DNA from: Deltaproteobacteria bacterium
Lineage (GTDB): Bacteria > Desulfobacterota > Binatia > UBA12015
Length of the DNA: 5,694 nt
Reading direction: 5' to 3'
Assembly (NCBI GenBank): GCA_003447545.1
Contig: DLYX01000233.1
Coordinates: 1-5,694, forward strand
Part shown: one piece after another, positions 5,167 to 5,694 of the stretch
Layout: each line of letters starts with the position of its first letter
Position numbering within the stretch: position 1 is the first letter of the stretch
Notes under the pieces: generated by a model
Database searches by the model: none
What the model was told of the DNA's origin: nothing
What the model saw: only the letters and a program-made list of their open reading frames with translations
Program-made: the position numbers and the translations under genes

Positions 5167-5694
5167 ATGCGAACCCTTTCGAAATTCCTCCAAGCAACCC
5201 TCGCCGGCCTCGTCCTATGCGCGGGCGTCTCGCTATCCCACGCCAGCCCACAGCATGGCCTGGCAATGCATGGCGACCTGAAATACCCGCCGGCCTTCAC
5301 CCATTTCGGGTACGCCAACCCGGACGCGCCCAAAGGGGGACGTTTCCGAACCTCGACGCTGGGCACGTTTGACAGCTTCAATCCATTTCTGGTGCGCGGG
5401 AACCCCGCCGCCGGACTCGGCAACATCTGGGATACCCTGATGACGCCGTCGGCCGACGAACCATTCAGTCAATATGGCCTGCTGGCGGAATCGGTCGAGG
5501 TCGCGCCCGACCAGTCCGAAGCCACCTTTACCTTGCGGGAGAACGCACGATGGCACGACGGCAAGCCGGTCACGCCCGAGGACGTGATCTGGTCTTTCGA
5601 GACCCTGCGCGACAAGGGCCAACCCTTCTACCGGGCCTACTATGCTGGCGTTACCGCCGTCGAGAAAACCGGCCCGCGACAGGTCCGCTTTCAA
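5167..5694 (+). CDS. Periplasmic oligopeptide-type ABC transporter binding protein (YejA-like), 3' partial
   Basis: The frame stays open from ATG 5167 to the window edge: 176 codons of a family whose members are usually about 600 residues. A Sec signal peptide is evident, with Arg2 and Lys6, a hydrophobic core at 10-23, and a likely signal peptidase I site after SHA (residues 24-26). The mature protein begins with the YejA-type sequence HGLAMHGDLKYPPAF (30-44). It continues with NPDAPKGG (51-58), GTFDSFNPF (66-74), LAESVEV (106-112) and RWHDGKPVTPEDV (128-140). The last is the signature of family 5 (OppA/DppA/YejA) solute-binding proteins. The protein should capture peptides or peptide-like compounds in the periplasm for an ABC importer whose permease and ATPase genes would be expected downstream. 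YejA itself belongs to the microcin C/oligopeptide importer. The assignment to this subgroup is good; the ligand is unknown. Confidence 0.93.
   Translation, partial: MRTLSKFLQATLAGLVLCAGVSLSHASPQHGLAMHGDLKYPPAFTHFGYANPDAPKGGRFRTSTLGTFDSFNPFLVRGNPAAGLGNIWDTLMTPSADEPFSQYGLLAESVEVAPDQSEATFTLRENARWHDGKPVTPEDVIWSFETLRDKGQPFYRAYYAGVTAVEKTGPRQVRFQ

Noticed and set aside
4065..5372. 435-codon plus-strand open frame across the phosphotransferase gene and into the binding protein
   Set aside because: It is antisense to a well-supported kinase with its own ribosome binding site, and runs out of frame through the binding protein's signal peptide and N-terminus. The translation shows no domain.
5233..5694. 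Minus-strand open frame running off the window end
   Set aside because: It is the shadow of the binding-protein gene, whose plus-strand frame has a signal peptide and clear YejA/OppA motifs.

Overview
The window is gene-dense DNA that looks GC-rich by eye (codons favour G or C at the third position). It comes from a bacterium that is probably Gram-negative. The grounds are an ApaG protein (a mostly proteobacterial family), a predicted lipoprotein, and a YejA/OppA-type periplasmic binding protein. The ETF-linked iron-sulfur oxidoreductase and the ACAD10/11-type phosphotransferase recall large environmental genomes such as Myxococcota, Desulfobacterota/Binatota relatives or marine Proteobacteria. 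No single gene fixes the lineage, and there is no RNA gene, mobile element or CRISPR array to help.

Layout: (1) 1-486, the 3' end of a CCG-domain Fe-S oxidoreductase on the plus strand. (2) About 443-1033, a DUF192 lipoprotein whose start overlaps gene 1. (3) 1034-1142, a short inverted-repeat-rich leader ending in a hairpin plus T6 tract, immediately before (4) 1143-2261, a divergent type I-beta DAHP synthase with an N-terminal ferredoxin-like regulatory domain. (5) 2269-2652, apaG, seven bases behind the DAHP synthase. (6) 2733-3944, an iron-dependent (group III) alcohol dehydrogenase. (7) 3987-5033 on the minus strand, an APH-fold phosphotransferase of the ACAD10/11/LvaA type, convergent with the dehydrogenase and carrying a textbook ribosome binding site. 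(8) 5034-5166, a divergent promoter region with a 12-bp perfect palindrome. (9) 5167 to the window end, the 5' part of a secreted oligopeptide-type ABC transporter binding protein. No gene-free stretch exceeds 133 bases.

How the genes fit together: the DAHP synthase makes the first committed intermediate of aromatic biosynthesis and is probably co-transcribed with apaG. The Fe-S protein belongs to a family that passes electrons from acyl-CoA dehydrogenases, via ETF, to quinone. The iron alcohol dehydrogenase and the hydroxyacyl-CoA-kinase-like phosphotransferase would suit hydroxy-acid or alcohol catabolism, but that link is inference from family membership. The most distinctive items are the atypical motifs in the DAHP synthase and the attenuator-like structure abutting its start. 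I found no clear evidence of a wholly new system.
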